This document shows, one piece after another, positions 34,354 through 44,735 of a stretch of 64,000 nucleotides of DNA (the stretch's first letter is position 1; each line of letters begins with the position of its first letter). This DNA comes from Muscardinus avellanarius (Eukaryota; Chordata; Mammalia; Rodentia; Gliridae): positions 36,610,331 to 36,674,330 of the forward strand of contig OY726563.1 of assembly GCA_963383645.1 (NCBI GenBank), written 5' to 3'. A model generated the notes under the pieces. The model was given only the letters and a program-made list of their open reading frames with translations. It did not search any database and was not told the origin of the DNA. The position numbers and the translations under genes are program-made.

Positions 34354-34564
34354 TTTTTTTTTGTGGTACTGGGAATGAAAGCAGGGGCTTTCTACCTTTG
34401 GGCTATACTCCCCAGACCTATTTTTTAATATTTTATTTGGAAAGAGGGTCTCACTAATTTGCTGAGAGCCTCACTAAGTAGCTGAAGCTGGCTTCAAAAC
34501 TGCACAATCCTCCTCTCAGCCTCCCAAGTACTGGGATAACAAGTGTGTGCCACCACGCCCAGCT
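34354..34564 (-). mobile_element. B1-dID-type SINE
   Basis: GTGGTACTGGGAATGAAAGC, GGCTTTCTACCTTTGGGC, TTTGCTGAGAGCCTCACTAAG and CACCACGCCCAGC. Target duplication CAAAACAAA[T/C]TTTCT at 34,339-34,353 and 34,565-34,579. It interrupts the L1M. Confidence 0.93.
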
Positions 34565-34594
34565 CAAAACAAACTTTCTAAGGAAGATCAGTGA

Positions 34595-34841
34595 CAGGGA
34601 GGTAGTCTAGGGGAAGGTGGTAAGGGGAGTGGGATGATCAATAAAGAAATAATTTGCATTGACATTAGGTATATATGTAAGAATACCAATGTCACTCTCA
34701 ATATCCTGTATGGGGAAGAGGGAGTGGGGAGGGGTCTGGGGTAAAGCACATCAAGTGTTATGTGTATGAATATCAATTTTACTATAAACACATTATGATA
34801 TAAGATTATAATGCACCAATAAAAGTATAAAAATAAATAAT
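34595..34841 (+). mobile_element. Short 5'-truncated L1 (3' UTR only)
   Basis: GGGGAAGGTGGTAAGGGGAG, AGGGAGTGGGGAGGGGTC and ATTATAATGCACCAATAAAAG end. Perfect 16-bp target duplication TAAGGAAGATCAGTGA at 34,579-34,594 and 34,842-34,857. The subfamily differs from the 16.9-kb and 60.5-kb copies. Confidence 0.9.
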
Positions 34842-35321
34842 TAAGGAAGATCAGTGAGAAAGTTAACAGATAAAATCTCATTTAAATCTTAAAATAGTAC
34901 ATGCAATAAAGAAGAGGTTCAATAAAAAGGACCAAACACATTCTGGAGATGAAAAACAAAATGAATGTATCCAGGTATGGTAGCACATGAAAGTACTTGC
35001 TGTTCTTGGGAGGCTGAGCAAGTAGGATCACTGGTTCAAGGCCAGCAACTGAGCAAGACATACAGCAAATCAACGAGACCCTGATTAAAAAGCAAAAAAG
35101 GATTGGGATATATAGCTCAGAGGTAGAATGCTCCTGGATTCAATCCTCAGTAACAAAAATAAAATCAATGAAATTAAAAATGCAATATACACTTTCCACA
35201 GCTGATTCTATCAACCATAAGAAAGAATATGTGTTAAAGATAGGTTATTTGAAATTATCTAGACTTAAACAAACAAGAAGGAAAGGAAAGAGGGCAAGAG
35301 GCTTATTTAAATAAATAATGA
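34842..35321 (+). mobile_element. Ancient L1M, ORF1 region (continuation)
   Basis: AAAAAGGACCAAACACATTCTGG and, after a SINE, GATAGGTTATTTGAAATTATCTAG match the ORF1 coiled-coil DNA of old L1s. Degraded and non-coding. Confidence 0.55.
34968..35156 (+). mobile_element. Diverged B1-dID-type SINE
   Basis: CCAGGTATGGTAGCACATG head, TTGGGAGGCTGAGC, GGATTGGGATATATAGCTCAG and CTGGATTCAATCCTCAG. It lies within the L1M ORF1 region. Confidence 0.88.
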
Positions 35322-35524
35322 GCCAAGCATGGTGGCATATGCCTGTAATCCTAATACTTGGGAGGCTGAAACAGAAGGATCATAGGTTCAAAAACAGTCT
35401 CAGTAACATAGCAAGCCTTTCAGCAACCAACCAAAACCATGTTTCCAAAAAACATAAATAAATAAAATGAAAAGGGATGGGGCATGACTCCAAGGTGGAA
35501 CGCCCCTAAGGCCATACCACCAGA
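35322..35524 (+). mobile_element. Diverged B1-dID-type SINE
   Basis: GAGCCAAGCATGGTGGCATATG, CTTGGGAGGCTGAAAC, AAAGGGATGGGGCATGACTCC. The final part is decayed. Confidence 0.85.
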
Positions 35525-35529
35525 GACCC

Positions 35530-35695
35530 ACCCTCTCCAGCCACATCCCACCAGCCTAGGTTACCACCCAGATAAATCTACAGTAGATTTATCTATAGGT
35601 GAAATTTAACCCTTATGACTCAATTACATCAACTCTAAACAATTATACATGAGCTATCTCTTCAGGGGACTTTCTATATCTAACTATAACATATT
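35530..35695 (-). mobile_element. Possible MaLR LTR fragment, antisense
   Basis: CTTATGACTCAATTACATC, GAGCTATCTCTTCAGGGGAC and TATATCTAACTATAAC are loosely like reversed MaLR text. It includes a small perfect hairpin, AGATAAATCTA / TAGATTTATCT (35,570-35,594). Confidence 0.3.
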
Positions 35696-35729
35696 ACAAC
35701 TCATAGCACAGAAATGCATAGGATCATGA

Positions 35730-36620
35730 GACTACTTTGGACAATTATATACCAGCAAATTAGATAATCTAGAAGAAATGGATAAATACCTTGAAACATA
35801 TAGCTTACCTAACTAAATCAGAAAAAAACAGAAATCTGAACAGACCAATACTGAGTAAAGAAATCCATTTAGAAATCAAATGCCTCCCAAAGAAAAGCAA
35901 GGGCATGATGATTTCACATGTATATTCTACCATGTATATAAAGAAACAATGAATAATAAAAACCTACATAATGTATGGGATACCATCAAACAAGCCAATA
36001 TATACAAATTATGGGAGCATCAGAAGGAACAATTAATATCAATACTTATGAAATTCTTTCAAAAATAGCAAAAAAGAGGGACTACAGAGAAGCTCATTTA
36101 ATGAGGCCACAATTACCCTGATACCAAAGGCAGAGAAAGATATGATAAGCACAGAAAATTACATACCAATATTGATGGTGACTACACATTCAAAATATTC
36201 CTCAACAGAATACTGGAAAACTGAATCCAATAGCCCATTAAAATGGATTATACTATGATGAAGTGGTATTTATCAGGATAAACATATACAAATAAGTTAC
36301 TGTGATACACTACATTAGAAGGAAGGGCAAAATCCATACAATTATATCAACAGAAGCAAAGAAGGCATTAGACAAAATTCAACCTCCTTTTAGGTTAAAA
36401 CCAAAGAAATGAGGTACAGAAGGAATGAACCTCAACACACAAAAAAGGCCATATGTGACAAGTCCACAGGTAAAATGATAGGAAATGGTGAAAAGTTGAA
36501 AACTTTTCTTCTAAGATCATGATTAAGACTAAGATACCCACTTTCACCAATTCTATTCTATTCTGTTTTTTTCTGACTTCCTGAACTGGAATCACAGCCA
36601 GAGTAATCAGGCAATAAAAG
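35730..36620 (+). mobile_element. Ancient L1M ORF2 RT fragment, rearranged
   Basis: Recognisable RT-domain text: GAAATGGATAAATACCTTGAAAC, CCCAAAGAAAAGCAAGGGC, GCCACAATTACCCTGATACC, ATATCAACAGAAGCAAAGAAGGC and CAGCCAGAGTAATCAGGC. Around 35,968-36,020 the text instead resembles the ORF1 RNA-binding region, so the copy seems rearranged. Many stops; no function. Confidence 0.65.
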
Positions 36621-36639
36621 TAAGTAAGTCATCCAAATA

Positions 36640-36865
36640 GGAAAAGAAGGATAGGAGATGAAGAAGGCTGAGATTAATTAATGGAGGAGCTACATACGAA
36701 TATGTGTAAAAGTATGAATGTAGAATGGTTAACCTGGACACTCATTGTTGGGAGGGCAGGAAGGGGAAGTGTGGAAGGAGAGGGCACCAAGCACAGCTTG
36801 AATGTATGCCATTTTCAATATGATCCACATAAAAATAAAAATAAATAAATAAATAAAATTAACCC
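36640..36865 (+). mobile_element. L1 3' UTR fragment (older subfamily)
   Basis: GGTTAACCTGGACACTCATTG, a G-rich tract, GAGGGCACCAAGCACAG and ATGTATGCCATTTTCAATATG match the 3' UTR type also at 48,125 and 49,910. The tail is AAAT repeats. Confidence 0.7.
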
Positions 36866-36954
36866 TAAAAAAGAAAAAAAATAGTACCAGTATTATAGAA
36901 CCAAATAAATTATAAGAAAAAACCATATAAACTCCTTTAAAATACAAACATTCA

Positions 36955-37138
36955 TGCTGGGCGTGATGGCGCACGCTTGTAATCCCCGTGCTTGGGAGGT
37001 GGAGACAGGAGGATTGTGCAGGGTCGAAGCCAGCTGCGCTGGCTTAAGAGACCCTGTTTCCAAATAAAAATATAAAATAGGTCTGGGAGTGTAGCCTGGA
37101 GGTAGAAGGGCTTCCAGGAACCCCAGTACCACCAAAAA

Positions 37139-37170
<32 letters not shown>
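36955..37170 (+). mobile_element. Short-form B1-dID SINE (internal-deletion subfamily)
   Basis: GCTGGGCGTGATGGCGCACG head, CCAGCTGCGCTGGCTTAAG in place of the CTCACTAAG block, GGTCTGGGAGTGTAGCC, long (AAAT)n tail from 37,137. Target duplication TAAAATACAAACAT at 36,938-36,951 and 37,171-37,184. Confidence 0.95.
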
Positions 37171-37173
<3 letters not shown>

Positions 37174-37234
37174 AATACAAACATCCTTTTAAAGTATTAG
37201 CAAATAAAAATCTGTGTATGTGAAATATCTTGAA

Positions 37235-37447
37235 CAAGCTGGGCATGGTGGCACATGCTTGTAATCCCCACGCTTGGGAGGCTGAGACAGGAGGATGGCA
37301 CAGGTTTGAAGCCAGCCTCAGCTACTTAGTTAGGATCTCAGCAACTTAGACCCTATTTCCAAATTTAAAAAAATATAAAATAGGTCTGGGAGTATAGCCC
37401 AGAGGTAGAAAGCCTCTGAGTTTTATCCCCAGTATCACCAAAAATAT
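37235..37447 (+). mobile_element. B1-dID-type SINE
   Basis: AGCTGGGCATGGTGGCACATG head to AGGTCTGGGAGTATAGCCC and TTATCCCCAGTATCACC. Target duplication AAATATCTTGAA at 37,223-37,234 and 37,448-37,459. Confidence 0.93.
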
Positions 37448-37459
37448 AAATATCTTGAA

Positions 37460-37859
37460 TAAAAATGCTATCAGATTAATTTCACTTAGTTGCTCAAAAC
37501 ATATTTAATTCACATCACATTATGATAGCCAAAGTTCAGTTTCTGCTTTAACCAGTACACTGCCAACCTCTATTTACTCTTCACTAACCATGCACACTAT
37601 GCATGGCACACTATACATTCATATGTAGGTTTGTTGTACATTTTTTAATGATTTGGCCCTAAGAACTGAGAATTGAGAGAATCCTAAACCTTTTCTATGT
37701 GTTTGAACACCTCTCATTCAATAAATCTGTTCCTCTGAAAGTCCCTCTGTTAACTTTTCTTTCTCCAATGATCAGTGGGTGGAGACTGGAGTGTCAGACT
37801 ACTGTTCTTTTTATATGCAAATAAATCTCTTGGTTATAAGAAAAACAAATAGGAAAATA
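37460..37859. other. Unassigned sequence
   Basis: Contains a local CATGCACACTATGCATGGCA palindrome-like run at about 37,590-37,610. No gene or confident repeat. Confidence 0.4.
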
Positions 37860-38324
37860 CCACTGGCAAGATGGTGACCAAGGGAAACACCAAATCTCAG
37901 TTGCTCTGAGGCTCTGAACTCAATTGCTGTGAATACAGCTTCTTTACAACAGAAAAAAGCAGCAAAAACTGAAAAAAAAAAAAGAAAAATCGAAACACCG
38001 TGGAACCAAAGCCAGAAAGCAGGACAGTGTAAAGCAAAGTGCCTACGTTTCTCACCTGAGGAAGGGTGACTGCTGCAGTGGTGCCATCTTGGCCAGACCA
38101 TGCTGGGACTGCCTTTAGAGATAGCCAGCTAGGAAGCCAACTACTTGACGTGAAGTAACTGGCTGCAGATCATCAGTATTATAAGCAGTCAGCACTTTGC
38201 TCCATGCTCTACAGAGATTTGACTACCCTGAGGCCGGGCCAGAACTTCCAGCAGCTGAGCCAACCTCTTTCTCCAGAGATACACAGCAGTGCTCAATAAG
38301 CCCTTAAATTAACAAGCCATCCCA
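37860..38324 (+). mobile_element. Likely sciurid L1 5' UTR (different subfamily)
   Basis: It starts with CACTGGCAAGATGGTGACC, a YY1-like GATGG motif at the beginning as in the element at 249. It is CpG- and GC-richer than its flanks, has an A-rich patch (37,973-37,990) and lacks stable reading frames. The identification rests on architecture rather than close sequence match. Confidence 0.5.
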
Positions 38325-38530
38325 GCCGGGTATGATAGCGCATGCTTGTAATCCCAGCATTTGGGAGGCTGAGACAGGAGGATCATGGTTCTTAGACAGC
38401 TTCAGCTACTTAGTGAGGCCCTTTGCAACCTACTGAGACCCTGTTTCAAAATAAAGAATAAAAATTAGAGCAGGGATTATAGCTCAGAGGTTGAATGCCC
38501 TGGGTTCCATCCCCAGACCCGCAAAATAAA
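38325..38530 (+). mobile_element. B1-dID-type SINE
   Basis: AGCCGGGTATGATAGCGCATG head, TTGGGAGGCTGAGACAGG, GATTATAGCTCAGAGG and GGTTCCATCCCCAGACCCG, short A-tail. It sits between the L1 5' UTR and an ORF2 fragment. Confidence 0.93.
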
Positions 38531-38824
38531 ACAATATAGAGAAAAATGGAAATAAACCCCACTTTCTCATTCTGTACAAGAGTCAATTCAAGATGGATCA
38601 AAGATATGGAAATTAGACCAGTGACCTTGCAGCTCATTGAACAGAACAAAGACTCAACACTTTAACATATAAGCACAGGTAAAAACTTTCTCAAAAAGAC
38701 CCCAAAAACATAACAAATGAGGATCAATAGGTGGGACTGCATTAAACTAAAGAGCTTCTGTGCAGCAAAAGAAACTATGAAGGACTTCGACAGAGAACCA
38801 GTAGACTAGGAGATTTTTCCAGCT
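38531..38824 (+). mobile_element. L1 ORF2 fragment after the RT domain
   Basis: AATGGAAATAAACCCCAC, CAATTCAAGATGGATCAAAG, CCAGTGACCTTGCAGCTC and AAAGAGCTTCTGTGCAGC follow ORF2 DNA downstream of RT. It ends abruptly at GAGATTTTTCCAGCTA. No polyadenylated 3' end is attached. Confidence 0.8.
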
Positions 38825-38878
38825 ACTGGGGATTGAACTCATGGGGCATTCTACCTCTCAGCTACACCCCCAGCTTTA
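38825..38878 (-). mobile_element. ID-type SINE fragment
   Basis: CTGGGGATTGAACTCATGGGGC, CTCAGCTACACCCCCAGC. Confidence 0.75.
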
Positions 38879-38934
38879 TTCTATAAAACAAAGTAGGAAA
38901 GAGACTCTAGCAAATTACCTAATCATACTTCTAT

Positions 38935-39568
38935 AATTTGGATATGATTTGTCCCCATCAAAACTAATTGAGCCGGGCATAGGGGTGCACGCTTGTAATC
39001 CCTGCATTTGGGAGGCTGAGACAGGAAGATCTCACAGGTTCGAAGCCGGCCTCAGCTACTTAGTGAGGCTCTCAGCAACTTAGTGAGACCCTGTTTCCAA
39101 ATAAAATATAAAATGGGTCAGGGAGTATAGCCTGGAGGTAGAAAGCCCTTGGATTCCACCTCCAGTACCACCAAAAAAAAAAAAAAATGTTGAGGTTTAA
39201 TTCCCAATGTAGAATCACTGAAAAGTAGTAAGATCTTTAAGAAGCAATTTGGTCTTGGGGCTTCCACCCTAATTTAGGTATTAATGTAATTCCCATAAGA
39301 ACATATGAGAGTTTGTTGTTATAAAGCAAACTTGGCTTTCTTTTGCTTCTACTTTTTGCATACATGTTTTTTTTAATTATATATAGGGTTCCCCTTTCCA
39401 CATCTCTGCCATAAAATGGGCAGCACAAAGCCCTCATGAGGATGTGAGTTCATGACCATGTTATACTCTCAGACTTCTAGAACACTGAGCCAAAACAAAC
39501 CTCCTTTCTTTGTAAAGTCATCAGTCTCAGGTACTTTGTTATAGCAATAGAAAATGGACTAAGATACA
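38935..39568 (+). mobile_element. MaLR LTR (MST/MLT1-like) carrying a SINE
   Basis: It starts with GGATATGATTTGTCCCC and resumes after the SINE at TTGAGGTTTAATTCCCAATG. Then GGGGCTTCCACCCTAATTTAG, GCCAAAACAAACCTCC and GTACTTTGTTATAGCAATAG, GACTAAGATAC at the end. This is the typical order of a MaLR LTR, with the AAACCTC polyadenylation region near the end. Confidence 0.75.
38971..39187 (+). mobile_element. B1-dID-type SINE inside the MaLR LTR
   Basis: AGCCGGGCATAGGGGTGCACG head, GGGTCAGGGAGTATAGCC and CACCTCCAGTACCACC, then a run of 15 A's. Confidence 0.95.
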
Positions 39569-40936
39569 TATTTTCCCACCTATTGAAGGATCCTGCCAAC
39601 TTCTGCTTCAAGATAGATAGCCATTCTCCTTCTTGCTGAACATGTTCTGACATGTAAATTGCTCCATTTTCTGAAGAGCTCCTTAGTGGACAATTTTCAT
39701 TTAACAAAGTTTATAAGAGCTAAAATTTTCTTTATCCCTGTTGTTCTTTTACTTTTAAAGTAAATGAAAGAATGGAACTTTATCTGAAAGATATGCACTT
39801 CCACATAGAAATTAGAAACCAATTCAAAAGACATATCTTATGTAAAATTTTAAATTGTTCAAATACAATTTTGTTCTAAAAGTGCTATAATAACAAACCA
39901 CTTTTAAGATGAGTTCTTACAGGAAAAAGAGTAAAACAAAATTATACCAAACATAATCCACAGGGGAAAAACAACATACTCCCTGTTCAAATATTAGAAC
40001 TTCACATACTTTGAAAATAGTAAACATGTTTAACCTCAGGATACCTGGGTTAAACCTCCCCAGGTTCTTGACCCATTTCCCTGGAACAGCATTTCCAGAC
40101 CTTTTGAGTTTCTTGCAATTATGAAGCATCTAAATTTACTCCATCTGGTAGGGAATTTTTCCCAACATTATATTCACAACAAGAAAACAAAAACATTTCT
40201 AGTACTCAGGGATTGCAAAAAAATAGGGAAGAAAAAAGAAAACTACATTTCCATACTAATTCAAATCTTAAGGCTCTAATAACCTCTAATTTTACAGTGA
40301 ATATTCATAAACATTTGCACTATGTTCAGTATAACAGAATGAGATTTAAAATTCATTTTTATTCTCCAGTGGGAAGAAGCTCCAGGAATTTAGGAACTAG
40401 TCCACCAAAGTGGACAGGATTTATGAGTAACAGTTGTAAATTGCTTGGCTGTTTGTCATGTCTGAGTTGAAAAATGTAAATGAACATGTTCTTAGTTCTA
40501 TAAATCTAGTGCCGGAATACTTTATACTTGCATGAAGAAAAACATTTTTACTGTTTTAAAAATATATCAGTACTGAATAAGCCTAGATATCTGCTCTAGG
40601 AGAAAACAAGAAACCAACAACAACAATAAAAACCCTCTGGCTACTACTTATAATGTGTTCTAATTGGTAATTGGATATTAAAAGCAAATATATGTGAATG
40701 CTGATCTTCAGAAAGATCAAAGAAAACAATTACTCTCTTTGGGATAAATATTAATCTTTAAATAAAATGTATTAAGTTACTAAATATTATTATCTGCATT
40801 TAGTATTTACTGCACAAATATTATAATGCAATAAACCTCAAGGTATAGAAAACTTATATGCATTCCACAGGAAATATGAAGTGAGATTTTTTTACTTGTT
40901 TTCTCAAGAAATGTGTTAGCCAAAATATCCAAATCA
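39569..40936. other. Unassigned AT-rich sequence
   Basis: About 1.4 kb without a recognised gene or repeat. Confidence 0.5.
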
Positions 40937-41135
40937 AGCTGGGCTCAGTGATGCACACCTATAAGTAATTCCAATACTTGGGAAGTTGAGACAGGAGGCC
41001 TATCTGTTTGAATCCAGCTTTGGCAATTTAGCAAGACCCTCAGCAACTTAGGGAGACCCTGTTTTAAAATAAAAATAAAGGACTATGGGTGTACCTTAGA
41101 TGTATGATGCCCCTGGGTTCAATCTCTAGTACCAA
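40937..41135 (+). mobile_element. Diverged B1-dID-type SINE
   Basis: AGCTGGGCTCAGTGATGCAC head, CTTGGGAAGTTGAGACAGG, CCCTGGGTTCAATCTCTAG. Confidence 0.88.
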
Positions 41136-41296
41136 ATACATAAATCAATGAATGGATATCCATATCAATGTATGGTCTCTCATAATGGGAGAAAAATCAA
41201 ACTCTAAATTTAATACTGGTAAGAATTAATATCCAAATTGTTTTTATTTATATACATTTATTGTTTCTCTATTTATTTATCTGTTCAATTATTTTT

Positions 41297-41412
41297 TATG
41301 TGAGACAGGGTCTTGCTAAATTGCCCAACCTGGCCTGCAACTCAAGATCCTTCTGCCTCAGTCTCTTTGGGAATGGTTGGTATTATAGGCCTGTATTACC
41401 GTACCCCAACTC
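41297..41412 (-). mobile_element. B1-like 7SL-derived monomer
   Basis: GAGACAGGGTCTTGCTAAATTG, CCCAACCTGGCCTGCAACTC and GCCTCAGTCTCTTTGGG is a 7SL-type monomer without an ID part. It looks older than the dimers. Confidence 0.7.
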
Positions 41413-41473
41413 AGTTTTTAAGTAAAAAGATAAGAGGAAATGGCCAATGGCTCATCTATTTTTACTTTAAAAC

Positions 41474-41694
41474 CTGTGTGTGTGTGTGTGTGGGGGGGGT
41501 GCTGGGTATTAAACCCAGGGGAATTCTACCTCAGAGCTAAACCCCCAGTCTGATTTTTATTCTTTAATTTGAAACAGGGTCTCACTAAGTTGCAGAGGGC
41601 CTCACTAAGTACTTGAGGCTGACCTATAACATGGATCCTCCTGCCTCAGCCTCCTGAATGCTGGGATTACACGCTTGGGCCACCAAGCCTGGCT
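41474..41694 (-). mobile_element. B1-dID-type SINE with (GT)n at its tail side
   Basis: A GT/poly-G run (41,474-41,499) replaces the A-tail. Then GCTGGGTATTAAACCCAGG, CTCACTAAGTTGCAGAGGGC and CACCAAGCCTGGC. Confidence 0.9.
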
Positions 41695-42349
41695 CAAATA
41701 GTTTTATCAGTTGTCCAGCATAACCTAAACTAACCTAAATATAAAAAGGACTCATTATTTCAATGGAAAAATAGGTCCAATATTTTATGTATCATAGGTA
41801 AATTAATCTACTTATTCACCTTTCTTCAAATGCTTCTATGTGTAACTACCAAACTGACTGGATAACTAGCTGCAAACTTCATTAATATTGCTGCTGGTAT
41901 CTTTGGCATTTTCATCTAAAAGAGGATGTCAGAGCAATATATTTTAGCTACATCATTATGTGTACTAATTGCAATTTATAACATTTGCTTTGTAATAGTT
42001 ACTTATAGTTCTACCAGTTGTTTTCATAGATATTTTGATGGAAGCATGGCAGATAGGGTCTCCTCTAAAGCATGAATATCAATAATGTCAGTCACAGGAG
42101 GAAGGGAAGTTTCTGGTAGAAGGGGCCTTTAGAAATAAAATAGAATCACCTACTGTTGCTTTTTCAGGCTCTTCAGAATTTTCTGAAGACACTTCAGAGC
42201 AGAAGGAGAAAGATTAAAGCGATTTGCTCAAAGAAGAGTAGCAAAGATTAAGATAAATATTAGGATATAAGCAATATATTCATTACATGTTTCTCCCAGA
42301 GACTGTGTTCCATGTTCTCTATGGATCTGAATAAAATCTTGGAATAGGA
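41695..42349. other. Unassigned sequence
   Basis: No gene or confident repeat. Confidence 0.5.
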
Positions 42350-42590
42350 TAGAGTATTATTTACAATAACAGATTCTAGATTCACACTGCCTGGGGTGGG
42401 ATCTTGGTTTGGCATTTCCTAGCTTGGCAAATTTGAGCAAGTTACATCACCATTTGGTGCCTCAGTTTCCTAAAAATTATAGTACCTAATCCATGGGTGT
42501 TTGTGAAAATTAAATGAATTAACATGAGAAAATGTTTATATAGTAACTACTATGTGCAAGGAATTATTATGAGTACTAGCAATTAAATAT
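42350..42590 (+). mobile_element. MIR SINE, long copy
   Basis: CACACTGCCTGGGGTGGGATC, TTGGCAAATTTGAGCAAGTTAC, GTGCCTCAGTTTCCTAAAAATTATAG and GTGAAAATTAAATGAATTAACATG follow the MIR core and tRNA-derived head in order. Ancient mammalian SINE. Confidence 0.88.
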
Positions 42591-42871
42591 AATATCCTCT
42601 CAATATACAAAGTGATTTTCAGTATTTTAGGAAGACCCTTGAGCTCATTCTAGAGAAAGCTATACCTCCTTAGGTTGGCACATTGACAGTAATAATTAGT
42701 GAGACCACAGTGGGAAGGTTATTAAAGATAGATGTTGGTTCTACAAAGTCCATCTTTTCCATTTAAGGTAGAGATTCTGTCTCCATTGCTAAACTTGGAA
42801 ATATAGGGTTTTAATTATATTAGAAATATATTGTATTTTCTTGTAAATTCTTATATTAATAAGTAGGTATC

Positions 42872-43406
42872 TGTCGTGTCCCTAGGGCTCTGACCAGCAG
42901 AGCCCAGGGAAGAAACACACGAATGCCGACTCTGTTGATGAAGCTCCTTCCTCTTTAATGCTCTCTCAACACCCTCTCAGGTACAAACAACATCAGTCTT
43001 CTATCCTCTCCCTCATCACTCCACCAACCCTCCTTCTGGCACTCTACGTCTCTGCTGCAGCACACACCGGTCACAGTGGTGGCTTTGTGAACATGTCCAT
43101 CCCAGCTCGGAGCCCAGAGCAGTCCGCCAAGAAACTGCTCTTCCTGTCCACCAACCCTCTTCTCTCTTCTCCTTCCTCCGCCAGGGCATGCGTGCTTTTT
43201 TAACCTTCTCCTGGGCGGGCAGGTGGTAGCACTAGGCGCTGCGTCACTAATCATCCGTAAGGCGCCTGATAGGGCTCACTGCGCAGGCTCATGGCACCGC
43301 CAGCCTCGTGAACCTCGTGACTTGGCTGCAAGCCCAGGCGCCATCTTGAGTCCACGCTGGCAACAAGCCTGGGTGCCACCTCGGTCCTGCCGAGTGGGCC
43401 CCGACA
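42872..43406 (-). mobile_element. Solo LTR of a class II (ERVK/IAP-like) endogenous retrovirus
   Basis: A 535-base unit begins TGTCGTGTCC and ends CCCCGACA. Read on the minus strand it runs TGTCGGGG to ACACGACA, with the required TG..CA ends. Exact 6-bp duplications GGTATC flank it (42,866-42,871 and 43,407-43,412); six bases is usual for class II retroviruses. On the minus strand there is a TATA-like TTAAAAAAG near 43,200 and an ATTAAA polyadenylation-type signal near 42,958. A YY1-like CAAGATGGCG lies near 43,340. It is CpG-rich and well preserved, hence probably recent. No gag, pol or env sequence accompanies it, as expected after LTR-LTR recombination. Family assignment is inferred from ends, length and duplication. 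Confidence 0.88.
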
Positions 43407-43412
43407 GGTATC

Positions 43413-43738
43413 AATTACTTTTATGTGTAGAACAGTATGTCAGGTGCTAGAGACCCTTGAAATTTGCTAATTGTATGCAGTTACTAATATTGCAATTTTC
43501 TACAAAGCAGAGACTATTTTGTTTTATTGCTTTTTGTATTCTGCATAATACTTACAGAAGAAAAATAAATATTTTTAAAGTTTAGCACATAATTTAAATA
43601 GAAATTGAAAAATACAGAAATATTTTGTGTGGATTAATTATATTGAATTTCTAGAATATATGTGTATATGCCTGTGTTTCAAGAAAGAAATATTAAAACC
43701 AAATAAATGTAATCCTTCAAAAAAAAAAAAAAAAAAAA
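43413..43738 (+). other. Possible processed retrocopy 3' end
   Basis: AATAAATG at about 43,703 is followed within 15-20 bases by an uninterrupted run of 20 A's (43,719-43,738), like a polyadenylated mRNA inserted by L1 machinery. The upstream sequence resembles an AT-rich 3' UTR but was not recognised. No target duplication was located. It may also include sequence left of the solo LTR. Confidence 0.35.
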
Positions 43739-44735
43739 GAATCTATTTCACTGACAGATGTCAGGCTCCTCTAAAATTCTCTCCTTTGGCATCCTTCCAT
43801 CCCTGAGCCCTACCTACCAATTTGCTCCCACCTGCATGTTTAGTTCAATTCTAGCATGAGTTTGGAAATAATTGAGTTGCAGTAGTCCTACATTAAGTAG
43901 AATTCACCATCAGGCAAAATTCAATAGGCACAGATTCCTGCAGTGTTCCTTGGGTTCATGAGCTTTAATACTCTCTCTGGTACTCCAGTTGAGAGAATGA
44001 ACTTCTTTACAGACTTTATTACAATAATCTCTTTATGTCCTTAATACTCTTTTGAACTTGAGACTGCCTTATACGTGCAGTTCCCCTTTTCAGTTCCTGA
44101 TTGATAACAGTTAATTTATCTTTCTTCCTCACCTTACAAGGACCACCATGACTCCTTGACCTGTTGTTTTCTCTGTTTATTGAACCTTTTACTCTCACCA
44201 CACACAGCCTTTCACTCACACTGCAAAACCTTATACCCACCACTGCCAACCAGCAGAAAATAGACTGCTATTGCCCTTGAATGCCGTATTTGCCACTAGG
44301 TCTGAACTTGTTCTATCAATTCTAGCCTGTGCCTAAAGTAACCATTTTGAGGATGAACTCACAATGCTCCCAGGAAATCCCAGCGTATGACAACATACAT
44401 GATTTTCCCTTTGTAAAAGACTATCTATTATGTTTCACTAAAATGGGTGTTTCTTTAGGCAAGAACAAAACAAAGTGAACCTTTACTAATGAGAGATGAG
44501 AAATTGTGAACAAATGCACCAGCCTCCCCACCCTCTGGGGACCTCAGTTCTGAAGCATGTTCCACACAATTGGTCAGAATAATCTCTTGGGGAGGGGGGT
44601 GAAGTTCTAATTGCTCACAAGTGTGATTCTTTAATAATGCGCTCTTATTTTGTGTTCCCAGATATCTATTCCCAAATAAACTCCCCACATCCAAGTCCTT
44701 GTCTCAGCATGTTTAAAGGGCTCCAAACATGACAT
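43739..44735. other. Unassigned; possibly an old LTR-like repeat ending near 44,730
   Basis: CCCAAATAAACTCCCCACATCC followed by CTTGTCTCAGCATG (44,670-44,712) looks like the polyadenylation end of an old LTR. The body was not identified. The 76-codon frame at 44,019-44,249 on the minus strand has no known motif. Confidence 0.3.

Noticed and set aside
42955..43254. 99-codon minus-strand frame in the GC-rich block
   Set aside because: It lies wholly within the solo LTR, which is non-coding; length is explained by high GC content.
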